Below are positions 1 to 12,467 of a DNA stretch of 64,000 nt, piece after piece. The stretch is from Grifola frondosa. Lineage: Eukaryota; Basidiomycota; Agaricomycetes; Polyporales; Grifolaceae. How positions within the stretch are numbered: the stretch's first letter is position 1; every line of letters begins with the position of its first letter. The position numbers and the translations under genes are program-made. The DNA is taken from assembly GCA_001683735.1 (NCBI GenBank), contig LUGG01000005.1, forward strand, positions 1,116,001 through 1,180,000. The letters are read 5' to 3'. The notes beneath the pieces are model-generated. The model was given only the letters and a program-made list of their open reading frames with translations. It searched no databases and was not told the DNA's origin.

Positions 1-2
1 AC

Positions 3-1518
3 GACGAGCTCATCAACGATCGAGACAGTCCCATCCACAACCTTGGTGATGCCACCAGATTCCTCACATCAAAAGGCTACCTCGTCGAGGACACCACCCC
101 TTCTATCAACGCTATTTCTTACGTACTCCTGCAAATCGCTGCCACTTCCAAGGAGAAAACATTCAGAGAACTGATCCGAGCTGTGTCTATTTTAATTGAC
201 CACGCTAATACTGACAACACCATCAACAGCATCGCCTCCGCAGTCGAAGCCAGACTTGAACAGAAAATGGAAGAGTGCTTTGCCACGGCCTCTAAGCAAT
301 GGGAACAATCTGCAGCTGGTATCGCAAAACTCGTCCACACCCAGCCTCCCCAGGCCCCCCTCCACGCCCCAAAACTCCCCAACCACCTATGCAGCAGCAG
401 CCCAGAGCGCAAAGATGGCGGCCTCTCACAACAAAGCACTCTACCGCACCAACCTCAGGTCTAGGCAGGTCGTCATCGACACGGACGACGAGAGCACCCG
501 TGACCTTTCCGAAAAAGAGATCACAGCGAAGGCACGGCTCGCGCTTGACGCGACGTTCGAGAGACTGGGCTACGAGCACGACCCGGACCAGCACGACGGC
601 ATCAAGATCCTGGGCGCAACCAAACTCAAAAACGGCGGCATCCTCCTAGAACTGAACACCCCAGATGCGGTAGGATTCCTCACTGACGACGAGACACTCA
701 CCGAGTTCCTAGCTGCCTTCAGCGGTCACGCCACCATCAAGACCAGGGGCTTTCAGTGCATTGCAGAATTCGTCCCCACTTCCTTCTCCCCCAGCACGCC
801 CAGCGCCCTCCGTGCAGTCGAATCCGACAGCCGCCTCCAAAGCAACACCATTCTCAAGGCTCGTTGGATAAAACCAGTTGAACGCCGCTCTCCTGGTCAG
901 AAAGTCGCTCACCTCTTCCTCGACTTCGACTCCCCCTACACCGCCAACAGAGCTATCGACAACGGCATCTTCATCGAGAACAAGAAAGTCAACGTTCGCA
1001 AAGCCAAAATCGAACCGAGGAGATGCCTCAAGTGTCAGGTCATCGGAGCCCGCCACATCGCCAATGCCTGCTCCAGCCCCAATGACGTGTGCGGCTACTG
1101 TAGGGGAAAGCACCGCACCGCCGAATGCAAGGTAAGTGACCCCACAGACTACCGCTGCGCTAACTGCAAACAGTCCGGACACGCCGCATGGGACAAAACC
1201 TGCCCCGAGTACAAGAAACAAGCACAGCTCCTTGATGAACGCTGTCCCGAGAACAAATTCCGACTGTTCCCCTCGGACGACGACCCACTCTCCTGGGAAT
1301 GCCTGGACAACCACACTTCCACCCTCCCCGACCTCGGCAGCGCTCCCCCCCCCCCGTTCGCTGAATGGCCCCCTGAACTAGAACCTGATGAACCGCCAGC
1401 AGACGGTCCCATTGCTAGAGGACGCAACACACTCCCTCACCCCCCCCACTCTCGCGCCCGAGCACCCGCTCCCACTCCCGCACCAGCTCCGCCGACACCA
1501 GACCCCCACCCAATATGA
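3..1518 (+). CDS. LINE ORF1: gag-like zinc-knuckle RNA-binding protein (partial, frameshifted)
   Basis: An open frame runs from base 3 to 464 (helical, charged N-terminal part, ending QSAAGIAKL and a proline-rich stretch). A second frame continues to 1518, so the gene is one ORF with a net +1/-2 shift in the C-rich stretch at about 345-385. The C-terminal half has three zinc-knuckle motifs at about 1022-1205: CLKCQVIGARHIANAC, CGYCRGKHRTAEC and CANCKQSGHAAWDKTC. It ends in a proline-rich tail. LINE ORF1 proteins coat the element's RNA and act as nucleic-acid chaperones. The N-terminus lies outside the window. The sequence around the shift is homopolymeric, so the break may be a sequence error. 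Confidence 0.85.
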
Positions 1519-1599
1519 CGGGACCCTGAACAGCTTCATCCAAAAACCCACTACCTCTCAGCCGGACATGCGCGCTCCCCCCGAACCCCGCACACGCAA

Positions 1600-4500
1600 A
1601 TGACTGACGCACCTGTCCTCCCTGCCGAACGGACCCTCAAGATCTGGCAACAAAACCTCAACAAATCCCTAATCGCCCAATTAGACATGATCAACGACCC
1701 CGAATTCAACAACGCTGACTTTGCACTTCTACAGGAACCACACATCGACCACCTCGGGATGACACGCGAACAGCAGGTGGACAGTGGTCTACCCCACCGG
1801 ACACGGAAAAGACCCGAACGTGACTCGCTCTGTCATCCTCGTCGGCACTCACATCAGCACGAACGACTGGGAAGAAATTCCCATGGACAACAGCGACATC
1901 ACCGCCATCTGCACCAAAACCAGTATCGGCCCAACCGCCATCTTCAATATCTACAACGACTGTTCGCATTCCCGCAACCTTGAGTCGCTCAAGCACAAGA
2001 TGACCGAGCTCCACTTGCACCCTCCCGGCGACGAACCCATTCAACACACCATCTGGGCCGGGGACTTCAACCGCCACCACCCGCTCTGGGACGAGCCGCG
2101 AAACAAACACCTATTCACCGGTGAGAATTTGGACGCTGCGCAGATACTAATCGACCTTCTTTCAGATCACGACCTCCAAATGGCTCTCCCCCCTTCATAC
2201 CCACCCTGCGTGCCTGCAACACCAAGAATCTCACGCGTCCGGACAACGTCTTCGTATCTGACACCATCCTCGACAATCTCCTCTACTGAAACGCTGAACC
2301 GGAAGCGCAACCGCCCTGCACCGACCATTTCCCCATCAAGCTCACCATCGACCTCTCCATCACCGACACCACGCGCACTGCAAGGCATAACTGGAAAGAT
2401 ATCAATTGGGACGAGTTCACCGATACCCTCGAGACACAGCTACTAGCCATCCCCGCACCCAAGGAACTCCGAACGCGCGAACAATTCGACATCGCCCTCA
2501 ACCACCTTCAAGCCGCCATCCACGCTACCATGTCCCAACATGTCAAGATGACAAAGCCCTCTCCGTTCATGAAGAGATGGTGGACGCATGAACTCACCAA
2601 AGCCAGGAAGGAGGTAAGACAACTCAGACGTGCAGCGTACTCACACCGTGCCAACAGGGACCACCCAATATACGAAGACTATCGGCAAGCCAGAAACAGA
2701 TACACTGACCTCATCCGCACAACGAAACAGCAACATTGGCTGGACTGGCTCGAGAACGCCAATGCCCACAACATCTGGGATGCCAACAGATTCATCTCAG
2801 CGGACGCACGCGACGGCGGCAGGGCACGCATCCCAACGCTCCAGGTCAAGGACGAGCAGGGCCGCCCGCTCGCAGCTAGCAGCAACGAGCTCAAGGCTAA
2901 GTACCTCTTCGATTCGTTCTTTCCCCCCGCACCCACCGCCTCCCTCATCCCAGACACTGCCTACCCGTGCCCGCGCTTCGAGTTCAGCGACATCACGAAC
3001 GAGCAGGTCACACGCGCCATTAGCAAGCTCAAGCCCCTCAAAACCCACGTCCCATGGACCCAGCCAACGGGGTGTTCACACACGGCAAAGAACTACTCAC
3101 TCCCTTCCTCGGCCCCATCTTCCGAGCCACGTTCAAGCCCAAAGTCTACCCCCTGACTGGAAATGCTTCACCATCGTCGTCCTCAAGAAGCCAGGCAAGA
3201 CTGACTACACAAAACTGAACGCCTTCCGCCCAATCGCCCTGCTCGGCACCATCGCGAAGATCCTCTCCTCCTGCGTCGCCGAAGACCTCACACACGCCGT
3301 CGAGCGACACCAGCTCCTCCCCAGCACCCAATTCAGATGCCGTCCCGGTCACACCACCACAAACTCCCTACACCTCATGATCTCATTCATCAAGGACCAC
3401 TGGCGCAAGGGAAACGTAGTTGCAGGCCTCTTTCTAGACGTCAAAGGCGCCTTCCCCAGCGTCGACCCCAGCCGACTCTTCCACAACATGCGCAGCCGCG
3501 GCGTTCCCAAGGACTACACGGAATGGCTCTCCAGAAAGCTAGCAGGTCGATCCGCCACCGTAGTCTTCGACGATTACGTCTCCCCCCCATGCGCATCTCC
3601 AACGGCATCGATCAAGGTTGCCCCCTGTCTGGCCTGCTCTTTGCATTCTACAATGCATCCCTTCTAGACACCGCCCAGCCTGACAACGACGAACTCGCCC
3701 TCGGATTTGTGGACGACACCGGATACTTCGCAGCTGGCTCGACCTTCGACGAGGCGAACCACACGCTTGAGGACATGATCAACAGATCGGATGGCGCGGC
3801 CCAGTGGGCCCTGTCTCACAACTCACACTTCGAACACTCCAAGGACGCACTGATCGGATTCTCCAGACGACGCTCACCCAACCCTGACGGCCCCACCAAA
3901 ACCATCCGCACCACGAGACCATCCCTCGAGATAGGCGAGCTAACCGTCACACCCACTGATCACCACAGATTCCTGGGCATCTTAGTAGACGAAGAACTCC
4001 GCTTCAAGGAGCACTCAGCTGCCGCACTCGCGAAGGGCACCCAAGCAGTTCAACAACTCCGCCGACTCTGCAAACCAGCCTCCGGCATCGCCCCCAGCTT
4101 AACCCGTCAGCTTTACTCTGCGACAGTCGTCTCGAAAATGCTGTACGCTGCCGACATTTGGATCCCACCCATCCGCACATCGAACGAAGATGAACCGATC
4201 GGCAAGCCACGCACCGGCTTCACCAACAAACTTGCCAGAGTCCAGAGATCTGCCGCACTGCTCATCACGGGAGCTATGCCCTCCACACCCAACGACTCCC
4301 TGAACGCACACGCTGACCTCCTACCCCTAGACCTGCTGATCAACAAGATTACCGCCCGCGCCACACTCCGCCTAGTCACCCTCCCGCCCCGACACCCACT
4401 CGCGCCACGCGTACGAAGAGCAACGCACTACCCGAAGCACCACCGCTCCCCACTCCATGAACTCCTGAACACCTTCCAGCTCTCTCCCCATTCGAGCGAA

Positions 4501-5559
4501 AAGATCGAGCCGGTGCGACTCTCCCCGAAATGGACAAGCGACATCTCCACGACCATTGCCACATTGAAGAAAGAGGCCATCAAGCAGGTCAATCAAGGCG
4601 GCGCGGACGCGTATATCTACACTGACGGATCAGCACTCGAAGATGGAGGCGTTGGCGCTTCAGCGGTCCTTTGCAGACAGGGCAGACCGAACAAGATCCT
4701 CAAGATCCACCTAGGCGACAAGAGCAAGCATACCGTATACGAAGCGGAACTGGTAGGTATACTCCTGGCCATACACTTGCTGATTACTATTGCCACTCAG
4801 ATCTCCAGCGTCCTCCTTGGCGTCGACAATCAAGCTGCGATCATCACGACCAAGAAGATCACCAGCGGTCCCGCCCATTATATCGCAGACGAAATTCACA
4901 AGGCACGCCGACGCGTCAGAAGACTCAACCCCGATCTCGGAGTTGGCATCCGGTGGACACCCGGACACGTAGGAATTCAAGGCAACGAGATGGCCGATGC
5001 AGAGGCAAAGAAAGCAGCACTCGGCGAGTCGTCCCCCACCCAGCTTCTCCCCACTCTACTCCGCAAACCACTACCTGACAACCGCTCTGCCGTCTCACAG
5101 GATATCCTCACACGCATCAAACGCCGCAACGCGGAACGCCTCAAGCTCTCCCCCCGCTACGCGAAACTGCTCAAGCTAGACCCGAAGGCGCCCTCGGGCA
5201 ACTTCATGAAGATGGTCCGGAACCACTCCAAACGCGACTCCGCAATCCTCATGTACCTCAGGACGGGACACGCACCACTCAACAAGCACCTCTTCCACAT
5301 CGGAAAGTCCGACACACCATGTTGTCCGCACTGCCCGCGCAGCGACGAAACCGTCTTCCACTTCCTCGTCGAGTGCCCCGAACACGACAACATCAGAAGG
5401 CAGTTTTGGGACAAGATCCCCGTCAGGTCACGTAATATCATTAACCTCCTCTCGAACCCGAAGATGACAAAGGCTACTCTAGACTTTATCTACCACACCA
5501 AGAGAATCTATGCCCCTCGGGCATCCCAGACAAGAACCCGGGCTAAAGCCTCATCATGA
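1600..5559 (+). pseudogene. LINE ORF2: endonuclease-reverse transcriptase-RNase H polyprotein, interrupted
   Basis: Domains in order: APE-type endonuclease (about 1630-2330; QEPHIDHLG, then WAGDFNRHHPLWDE), reverse transcriptase (about 3160-4000; LKKPGKTDYTKLNAFRPIAL, FLDVKGAFPSV, catalytic GFVDDTGYFA), RNase H (about 4610-5010; IYTDGSA, YEAELVGILLA, VDNQAAI, NEMADAEAK) and a C-terminal zinc-binding motif (CCPHCPRSDETVFHFLVECP). The enzyme nicks the target and reverse-transcribes the element's RNA in place. The frame breaks near 1776 (net +1/-2) and loses one base at each of four C runs (2188-2193, 3051-3053, 3149-3153, 3592-3598). A TGA near 2286 is also in frame. The catalytic motifs are otherwise intact, so the copy looks young. 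Confidence 0.88.
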
Positions 5560-6023
5560 GCACGGAAGCAAGCAGGGGGAAGGACACCCTTGAGGGACAC
5601 AAGGAAGGGGAATGGAGAGGGAGCGGAGCACTCATCGTGACAGGAGAAGGCCCACGGAGACGGGAAACTGGCGTGCAGGATCCTAGGTTGCGCAGAGGTC
5701 CGGTAGTTGGGCAGTGGGCACACGCGAGCAGCAGGACACTGAGTAGCAGGAGAGGACATGCGGACGGACAGAGGAGCTTCTTACGGAGGCGTGAAGGGGC
5801 TTGCGGGGAGGTGCAGCCGACACACGGCGAAGCGGAGACTGGGATAGCCGGGACGAGGGGAAGCAGACGGAGAACTACTTGCGATGCAGAGAGGGAAGTG
5901 GAGGACCGGGCAGCGGCCATATTGCACACCTGTACTTGCCATCCGACATAGGGCATTGCCCCAGCGGACGTTAAATGGATTTAAAAAAATAAAATAAAAT
6001 AAAATAAAATAAAATAAAATAAA
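5560..6023 (+). repeat. LINE 3' UTR and (TAAAA)n tail
   Basis: After the ORF2 stop there are about 420 bases of G/A-rich non-coding sequence with no convincing gene. From about 5983 a run of TAAAA units follows, about eight copies, ending in AAAAAGAAGAAAGG. Short tandem repeats at the 3' end are typical of LINE tails made by target-primed reverse transcription. Immediately after the tail, the opposite strand reads the middle of a gypsy integrase. Confidence 0.85.
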
Positions 6024-6856
6024 AAGAAGAAAGGTGCATAGCCAGTACTGTTTGATCGTGCAGAATTGATGGCAAACTCGATCGCAGGCAACTTGGCCAC
6101 CCAGTCCTTCTGGGAGGGACCGACACACTGGCGCAGCATCTGCGTGACAGTGCGATTGGCCCGTTCAGTTGACCCGTCGGACTCGGGGTGATACGCGCTC
6201 GACATGCGCAACTCGACACCCAACAGCTTGTGAAGGTGAGTCCAGAAAAGGCTCATGAACAGCACATCATGATCACTAACGATTGCCCGCGGCAAGCCGT
6301 GGTGCTTGTAGACTTCCGCAAACACAAGTTCGGCCACCTGCTTGGCAGTGTGATTCGTCCGGCTTGGGACAAGATGAACCATCCCGGTGAGTAGGTCAAT
6401 GATCACAGTGATGGAATCATAACTTCCATTCCTGTCTTTGGATTCAGGAAGCGGACCCACAAAATCAATACCAACAGCTTCCCAAGGTGCACTAGGCATG
6501 GATAAGGGATTCAAGAGCCCATAGGGCTTCTGATTGCTGGGTTTACTTCGTTTACAGGTCTTGCAAGTATCACAATACTTCTGAACATCTGAAGCCATGG
6601 ATTTCCACCACATGTGGTCCTTCAAGAGGCCAAGCGTCTTGTAAGCTCCGAGGTGAGCCAATAGCGAGTGACCATGTGAGATTATGATCTCGCGGACGCT
6701 GCGGGTGTCCCTGACAACGTTAGGTACGCACAGCAGCTTGCGGTGTCGTTCCTTGAGAAATACTAACCCATCTTCAACCCAGAAGTTCTTAAACTGCTTC
6801 GGAGCTTCAAGAATTTTGCTGAAGAATGGGTCCACATTGTAGCTGCCTCTCAGCAC
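6024..6856 (-). pseudogene. Gypsy integrase, truncated by LINE insertion
   Basis: The reading starts with a zinc-binding H2C2 domain (HGHSLLAHLGAYKTLGLLKD, then CDTCKTC). The catalytic core follows with all three acidic residues visible: D in GIDFVGPLPES, D in IVSDHDVLF and E in SDGSTERAN. Integrase joins the cDNA to chromosomal DNA. The frame is open for about 270 codons, then enters codons made by the LINE tail, which read as F/L/Y/I. The C-terminal part, including any chromodomain, is displaced beyond the LINE. More integrase-proximal sequence is readable upstream, up to about 7120, in shifted frames. Confidence 0.92.
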
Positions 6857-7249
6857 AGCTGGTAAGTCTATTCCCTCTGTATTCTCAGATAGACATCCCA
6901 GAAACTGATTACTGAGGCTTGCAGCTGCTTCGGAGAGCTGAATATCCTCAGGGAGAGGATGCCCACCTCCGGCTCCATGTGACGTGCGTCATCTGGTGCT
7001 GGCACAGCCTTCTGGGCATTACTTGGTGACTCTGGTGAGTCATTAGCAACGTCATTAGCAACTGATTGTGGTGTTTCCGCAGGACTCCCGCCCTCCTGTC
7101 GCTCTGCACGTGGTCCGTGCAAAACGACACGCTTTATCCGCTTCGCGAACTCCTTGGAGGTCTCCAGCCCCCCGTCGATGCGTCAGGTAGTGTAGCGCGT
7201 AACCGCGTGCTGCGTCGAGCGGGCATAATGGCCTTGGCCTCGGAACCTG

Positions 7250-8740
7250 TCAAGACGGCACGGATATCGCTTGCGCCTCCAGCGCGGCGAAGAACGCGTC
7301 ACTGTCATCATGCACGGCATACTCGGATGCGGCGCGCACTGTGCCGGGACTATCATGCGCATAAATGCGCGACAGCGCATCCGCCAGGATGTTCTCCGCG
7401 CCAGGCAAGTATTCGATTTCAAAGTCGAATCCGGAGATGGTTTCTAACCACCGAGCCTGCCGCCCCGACAGGTTCCGTTGCCGAAGCAAGTGCACAAGTC
7501 TGCGGTGGTCAGTGACCCAGGTAAAGTGGCACCCGAGTAATATGTCTCGGTGACGCAGCATTGATTCGACGCCAGCTAACATCTCTATTTCATGCACAGG
7601 ATAATTCATTTGTGCCGACGAGAGCTTAGCCGAGTAGAACGCAGCGATATGCCCAGAGCGAAAGTCCACGCCCTGCGTTACAACGCCGGCAACGCCGCCA
7701 TGCGATCCGTCGGTCACCAGCCAGATGGGGGTGCTATCGGAGCATAATCCAGCGGCTTGCGGTGATGCTCACGATGAGCGTGCACCAGCCGCTTGATTTC
7801 GTCGAAGGCCCTTTGGTGCGTAAAGTCCCATTTATAGCTGGATTCGGACCCCGTCAATGATGTCAATATTCCCATAGGAATGCGAACGGTTGCGATATCA
7901 TCTGCGAGGTATCCGACTGAGCCAAGAAACCACGCAACAGGTCCTTGTTGGTCGGGACCTTCCAGTTCAAGACGGAGTCCACCTTATCGGGATCCATGCA
8001 GATGCCGCCATCATCAACAATGCGTCCGAGCACCTTGAGCTCACGACACAGAAAGCGGAGCTTAGGTGCACTAAGGTAGAGTGTTTCACCCTTCAAAATG
8101 TCCATCACTGTCTTACAGTGTTCGACATGCTCCGCCAATGTGTCTGAGTAGATGACCACATCGTCAAGATATACGTCCATGAAGACGCCAATATGCGGCC
8201 CAAAAATATGATTCATCAATGACTGGTACGTAGCGACAGCATTGCAGTCACCCTGTTGCAATACCAGGCTAACCATATTTCCATCAGGAGTCGTCATCGC
8301 CTACGATCAACGTGGTCAGGATCCACACGTATCTGTTTTACGCGTCCTTCCCATCAATGAGGGTCGATACGGCTTCCGTGACAGTCGTCGCAAGATTCCC
8401 TCCATATCCGGAAGAGGTGATGTCTCCTTGATTGTGTTTGCGTTGCGCTCACGCAGGTCGCAGACCACACGAAGACGGTGTGGTATACCCTTCACACCAG
8501 TTCCAGGCTTTGTCAATAGCAACATCGGCGAGGTATTGCGTGCACTAGTCATACGCCAGCGGCCCGAATGAAGGTAAGCATCTCGCTTTTCGATCCAGTC
8601 CCCACGTAGCGCATCCGGGCACTTGGACGGCGCCAAGAATAAAGCTTCTCAGGCTCCTTTAGTGGGATCCGGTGATTGACCGCGCGCAGCGGTGGTAAAG
8701 GCGAGTTACTTGCCTCCATACATATGTTTAGCATACTCAC
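7250..8740 (-). pseudogene. Gypsy reverse transcriptase and RNase H, frame-broken
   Basis: RT is spread over at least two frames: 8636-8316 (LLLTKPGTGVKGIPHRLRVV, then a VCDLRERNANT block) and 8297-7863, with the catalytic YLDDVVIYSDT and a palm/thumb segment (LGRIVDDGG). RNase H follows at 7717-7250 (MTDGSHGGVAGVV, IAAFYSAKLSSAQMNYPVHE, VTDHRRLVHLL, NILADALSRI). These are the usual pol domains that copy the RNA genome and remove the RNA strand. Spacer sequence between the pieces shows stops and shifts, so this copy is probably not translated as one polyprotein. Some shifts could be assembly errors. Confidence 0.88.
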
Positions 8741-8913
8741 GCAACAATCGTCGTGCGGCTTCTAGCTGATCTTCGAAGAGATCAGCTGCACGGACTCAAG
8801 TATCCGCACGCGCTTCCCTTCTATTGGGAGCGCCGCACTACTGCCAACCACAATGCTCGTCGGGTTAAACCCAAGTGCGCATTGATGTTGGAACAGAAAC
8901 GGGGTCCCAAGGA

Positions 8914-9601
8914 TTAGATCATAGTTGAGCAGATTGATGATATCAAGTATCGGAGCTCACTAATGTCCTGTACTCCAGATGGCTTTACAGCCATAATTAA
9001 TCTTGGCACGGGAGCCTTGGACTGCAAGTACAGGTAAGGCCTTTCCAACTCAAAGCTTTTAATCCCAAGCTGATGAGCCAACTTGGCAGACATAAAGTCT
9101 GACAGAGAACCTGAGTCGAGCAATGCGCGTGCTGGCTGGTATTCACTCGTACGACAACAACAATTGGCTCAGGAATGAGGCGACGGAAGTCACGAGGGGT
9201 CCGCATTGCGCTGAAGCGTGGGTAGTGTGGTACGTTGACCGCGTTCACCTCGATCAATCCGACCACGACGGGGGTACAGGGAACAACTGCTTCAGCTCGC
9301 CCTCCAGTCGTTGACGGTGAACGGGGGGTCAAGCAGCACTTCGCGTGCAGGCGAGGTACCAGCCAGGTAGGTCCATTGCATCACATTCAAGAATATGATT
9401 CGGACAGCTAACACTGGTGGCCAGATAATCGTCTTGATGACGACGCAGCCGGCATGCTGAAAACATGAGAACCGAGGATCCGTGCGGTCGGCCGACGGGA
9501 AGGGCAGGTGCTTGTTCAGCACGCCCTCCGCACCCGATGCACAACGTCGCCCATGCGCTCGCCGCCAGAGCCACAAGGTATGTCTTCTTCTGATACGTCA
9601 T
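8914..9601 (-). pseudogene. Gypsy aspartic protease region, degenerate
   Basis: At 9123-8914 the - strand reads MLDSGSLSDFMSAKLAHQLG, with the DSG catalytic motif of retroviral-type aspartic proteases and the usual hydrophobic context. Upstream to about 9600 there are cysteine-rich and short open segments in changing frames that would link gag to protease. The protease matures the gag-pol polyprotein. Only part of the domain can be read in one frame. Confidence 0.7.
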
Positions 9602-9892
9602 AAAGACTGGCTAACTCACTTCTCAGCCAAGACACTGGGTCAAAGTCAGGATTGAGGAGGAGTTGTGACGGAACAGGTATGTCTCTTCGAGATGAATATA
9701 CATAATGATATGCTGAGCATCAGAGATGCGATACACTCGATCACAGTCTCAGCATCATCATCACCATAGACATATGGCCCTTGCGACTGCAAGATCGCTG
9801 TCGCTCGGTCAGCATACACATCGCCCAAACGCCGACTGTAGTATGGCTCTGCCCGCAGCGCAAGCGCTGCGCTGTGTAGCTCTCCGAGCACA

Positions 9893-12467
9893 TCAAGCGA
9901 GTGGTCCGAGTCTTTCACCACCTTCGAAGCTTGGTTCTGAGTTCCATCTGTGTCCTCCGAGTCTGACATGTGTCCGTAACGGACCGCAGGCTTGGCATGC
10001 TGTCTGTGTCCAAGCCGCACTCAGGAGCGGTGAGTTACTGTGATTTCTATCAGAGAAGAACTCAATATTATTAAATTCTATCTCTTCAATGGTCGCAGTG
10101 GATTCTGCGAGGCTGCGAAGACCCTCTGCACCGTCAAGATCCAACTCGACATTGAACGTCGAGATCCCAGGTGGGCGATCTCGATTATTTGACTTTATGC
10201 GGTTGGCTGACGGGCAGTTGCGGGACATGTGTCCCGGCTCCTTGCATAGGAAACACTTGCCAGCGGCGAGCAGTTCCGACCGCTCCCTGTCCGACAATTT
10301 GGGCCTGTCGGGAGCAGTGCTAGGTCCACTGCCAGTCTGTCCTCGACCTGACTGACCCGGTATCTGACTCGTCCGTGGCACTCCAGATGCAGTCGTTGAT
10401 GCACCAGCACGGGGACCTCGGTCAGATCCGCCACTGTGGAACGGACGATGTCGCTTGCTTGTGGAGTCTCGGTGAGCGGAAGTACCACTTTGGGATGGCG
10501 CTGACGAAGCACCACTGTGTTTAGGAGTTCTGCGATCAGCGCCTTCACTGGCGTCGAACGCTATCTCAGAGATCTCCGCTACCTCCTGAGTCTCCGCCCA
10601 GGAGGCAGTAGCAGGCGTCAGACGTGCCTTCCACAACTCAGCCTGGATGCGACCATTCAGGCCAAACCACAGCTTGCGAACCTTCATTTCTTCAGGTAGG
10701 AATCCCACCATCAAGAAGAGACCCTTCAGCTCATAGATGAACTCACGGACAGTATGTCCACCCTGTTTCGCATTGTCCAGTCTATCCTGCATCCGCTGAC
10801 GGAAGTTTACAGGAAAACAATAGTTGAACAGTTCAATGAACAGTTGCCGAAGCATCCAAGAACGAGGATCCTCCGATACGGTATTCACATAGAATTCATA
10901 CGCTTTCCCAGTTAAGAAGTGCGATACTGTGACAGCGTGGCGGAGGGTTTCAACCGGTAACCGTCGACATATTCCATTACTTCTTGTACAAATTTGTGGA
11001 ATGACTGAACATCCACAGATCCATTATACGATTTAGGCTCACGCGGCTTCAACACCGGTGTCTTGGACCGCCGTCGCGAATGCGAACGGTGCCGCCCGCG
11101 ATCCCGACGACCTCTGTCGGACCCATGTTCTGAGTCGGAAGGCGGGTCTGAGTCTGAGGGATCAGGATCACCATTTCCATGGGCTGCTAGCCCCTGGAAT
11201 TGCAATCCGAGGTAGCTGCGGGGATCCACTTGTGTAGCAGGTCTCAGGGCAGCACTTCGTTGCACTGGTTCCTCGGCAGGTTCACACGAGGCTCGAGCAC
11301 GTCGAATGGTGCTGTCCACAAGTGCTTCAGCGGGCCCGCTAGGTGCAGGAGGTGTGCCACTTCCCATCCTCGTCATTTTCTTGGCTAACGCAGGAGCTCC
11401 GGAAACAAGTAGCGTCACAGGGGGACTCCCTGCCGCGCTTGCATTCGTTGCTCGGCCTCCGCCGCGGGCGTCGTACAGGCGGACTGAAGCCGCAGCTGTG
11501 CAAGTTCGCGTTGGAGTGCCTCCATTTGCCGGAGCAGAGATTCCGCCGTTGGGGCCGCAAGTGAATTGCCTGCAGCCGTATCACGGATGGTCTCAAGTGA
11601 CTCAGGTGGCATACTGGGTGAGTTAAGGCCAGAACTTTCGTCTTGGATAGAAGTAGCTGACGCTGGCACTGCGCTGCTTTCACGCGCCATGTGCCATACG
11701 TCCGACAGCACTGGTAGCCTGCCGCTGGGACCCGGAAGTACGTCGTCGTGCCGTATGCGCCGCGTCGAGTAGGCTTCAAGCTCTCTTCGCTGCGCGTCCA
11801 GATCCAGCTCACTGGCAGCTATCCCGACACCGCCCCAGTTGAGAGGGTCGACAGTCTTCCCTTTCTCACGTGGGGTGAATCGGGTGGTAGTGGGCGAGCT
11901 CCCGCTCACGCCCTCATCGCTGCTGACGTCCTTGTCAACAGTTCGTCCGCGCTCAACGGTGCTCGTTGCGGCAGGTCGCACTGCCTGAGCAGCGCGGTAG
12001 TGGGGCGGGACGTCCCGAATGGGCGTATCAAGGCTACGGGCGCGACGTTTGCGCCGTACCTCCGTCCACATCCCCTCGTTATCATCTTCCTGCTCGAGAA
12101 TCGCTCGAGAGGCCTCATCCGACGTCTCGGATGCTCCTGTAGTCTGAAAAGATGCAGAAGGAAATATATTTGGGTCATCTGTGTATTCCACTGATAACTC
12201 GCGAGCGTCGGGCTCGGAAACTAACCCCTCCGCCGATATAGGCTGTGGAGAAGGGCTTCGCGACACGGCCTGGCTGTAAGACCAGTCCGGTCGAACCTCC
12301 GAAGGAGAACTCACGCCTGAGGCGTCGAACGACGGCGTCGTCAGGCTAGATAGGGTAGACACGTCAACAACACGGTTAGACGAACTACGAGACTCACGAC
12401 TGCTTGCGACGGGTGTGACTGGAGCAGCGACAGGCTGCACACGACCAGAGCGCAAGTTGTAAACCAT
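9893..12467 (-). CDS. Gypsy gag polyprotein (two apparent frameshifts)
   Basis: It starts at ATG 12467 (MVYNLRSGR). The first about 350 residues are low-complexity, Ser/Thr/Arg-rich, with a leucine-rich helix near the end (MEALQRELAQLRLQ). After a one-base shift at the G run 11420-11424 the frame continues through an acidic/RS-rich stretch into KPREPKSYNGSVDVQSFHKF. A second shift near 10942 leads into the capsid-like retrotransposon gag domain (FLTGKAYEFYVNTVSED, LFIELFNYCFPVNFRQRMQ). A CCHC zinc knuckle follows (CFLCKEPGHMSRNC). Gag forms the particle that packages the RNA. Both shifts are single-base losses next to C/G runs, so the real gene may be continuous. Confidence 0.88.

Larger units (their letters stand above)
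1..6023 (+). mobile_element. Non-LTR (LINE) retrotransposon, 5'-truncated by the window edge
   Basis: The element reads ORF1 (nucleic-acid-binding, zinc knuckles), then ORF2 (APE-type endonuclease, reverse transcriptase, RNase H, C-terminal zinc-binding motif), a 3' UTR and a TAAAA-repeat tail. APE plus RT plus RNase H is the architecture of Tad1/I-group fungal LINEs; the clade is inferred. The window opens inside ORF1, so the 5' end and target-site duplication are not visible. The tail abuts integrase codons of a gypsy element on the other strand, so the LINE is the younger insertion. ORF2 is split by several one-base shifts, mostly at C runs, plus one in-frame TGA near 2286. Confidence 0.93.
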
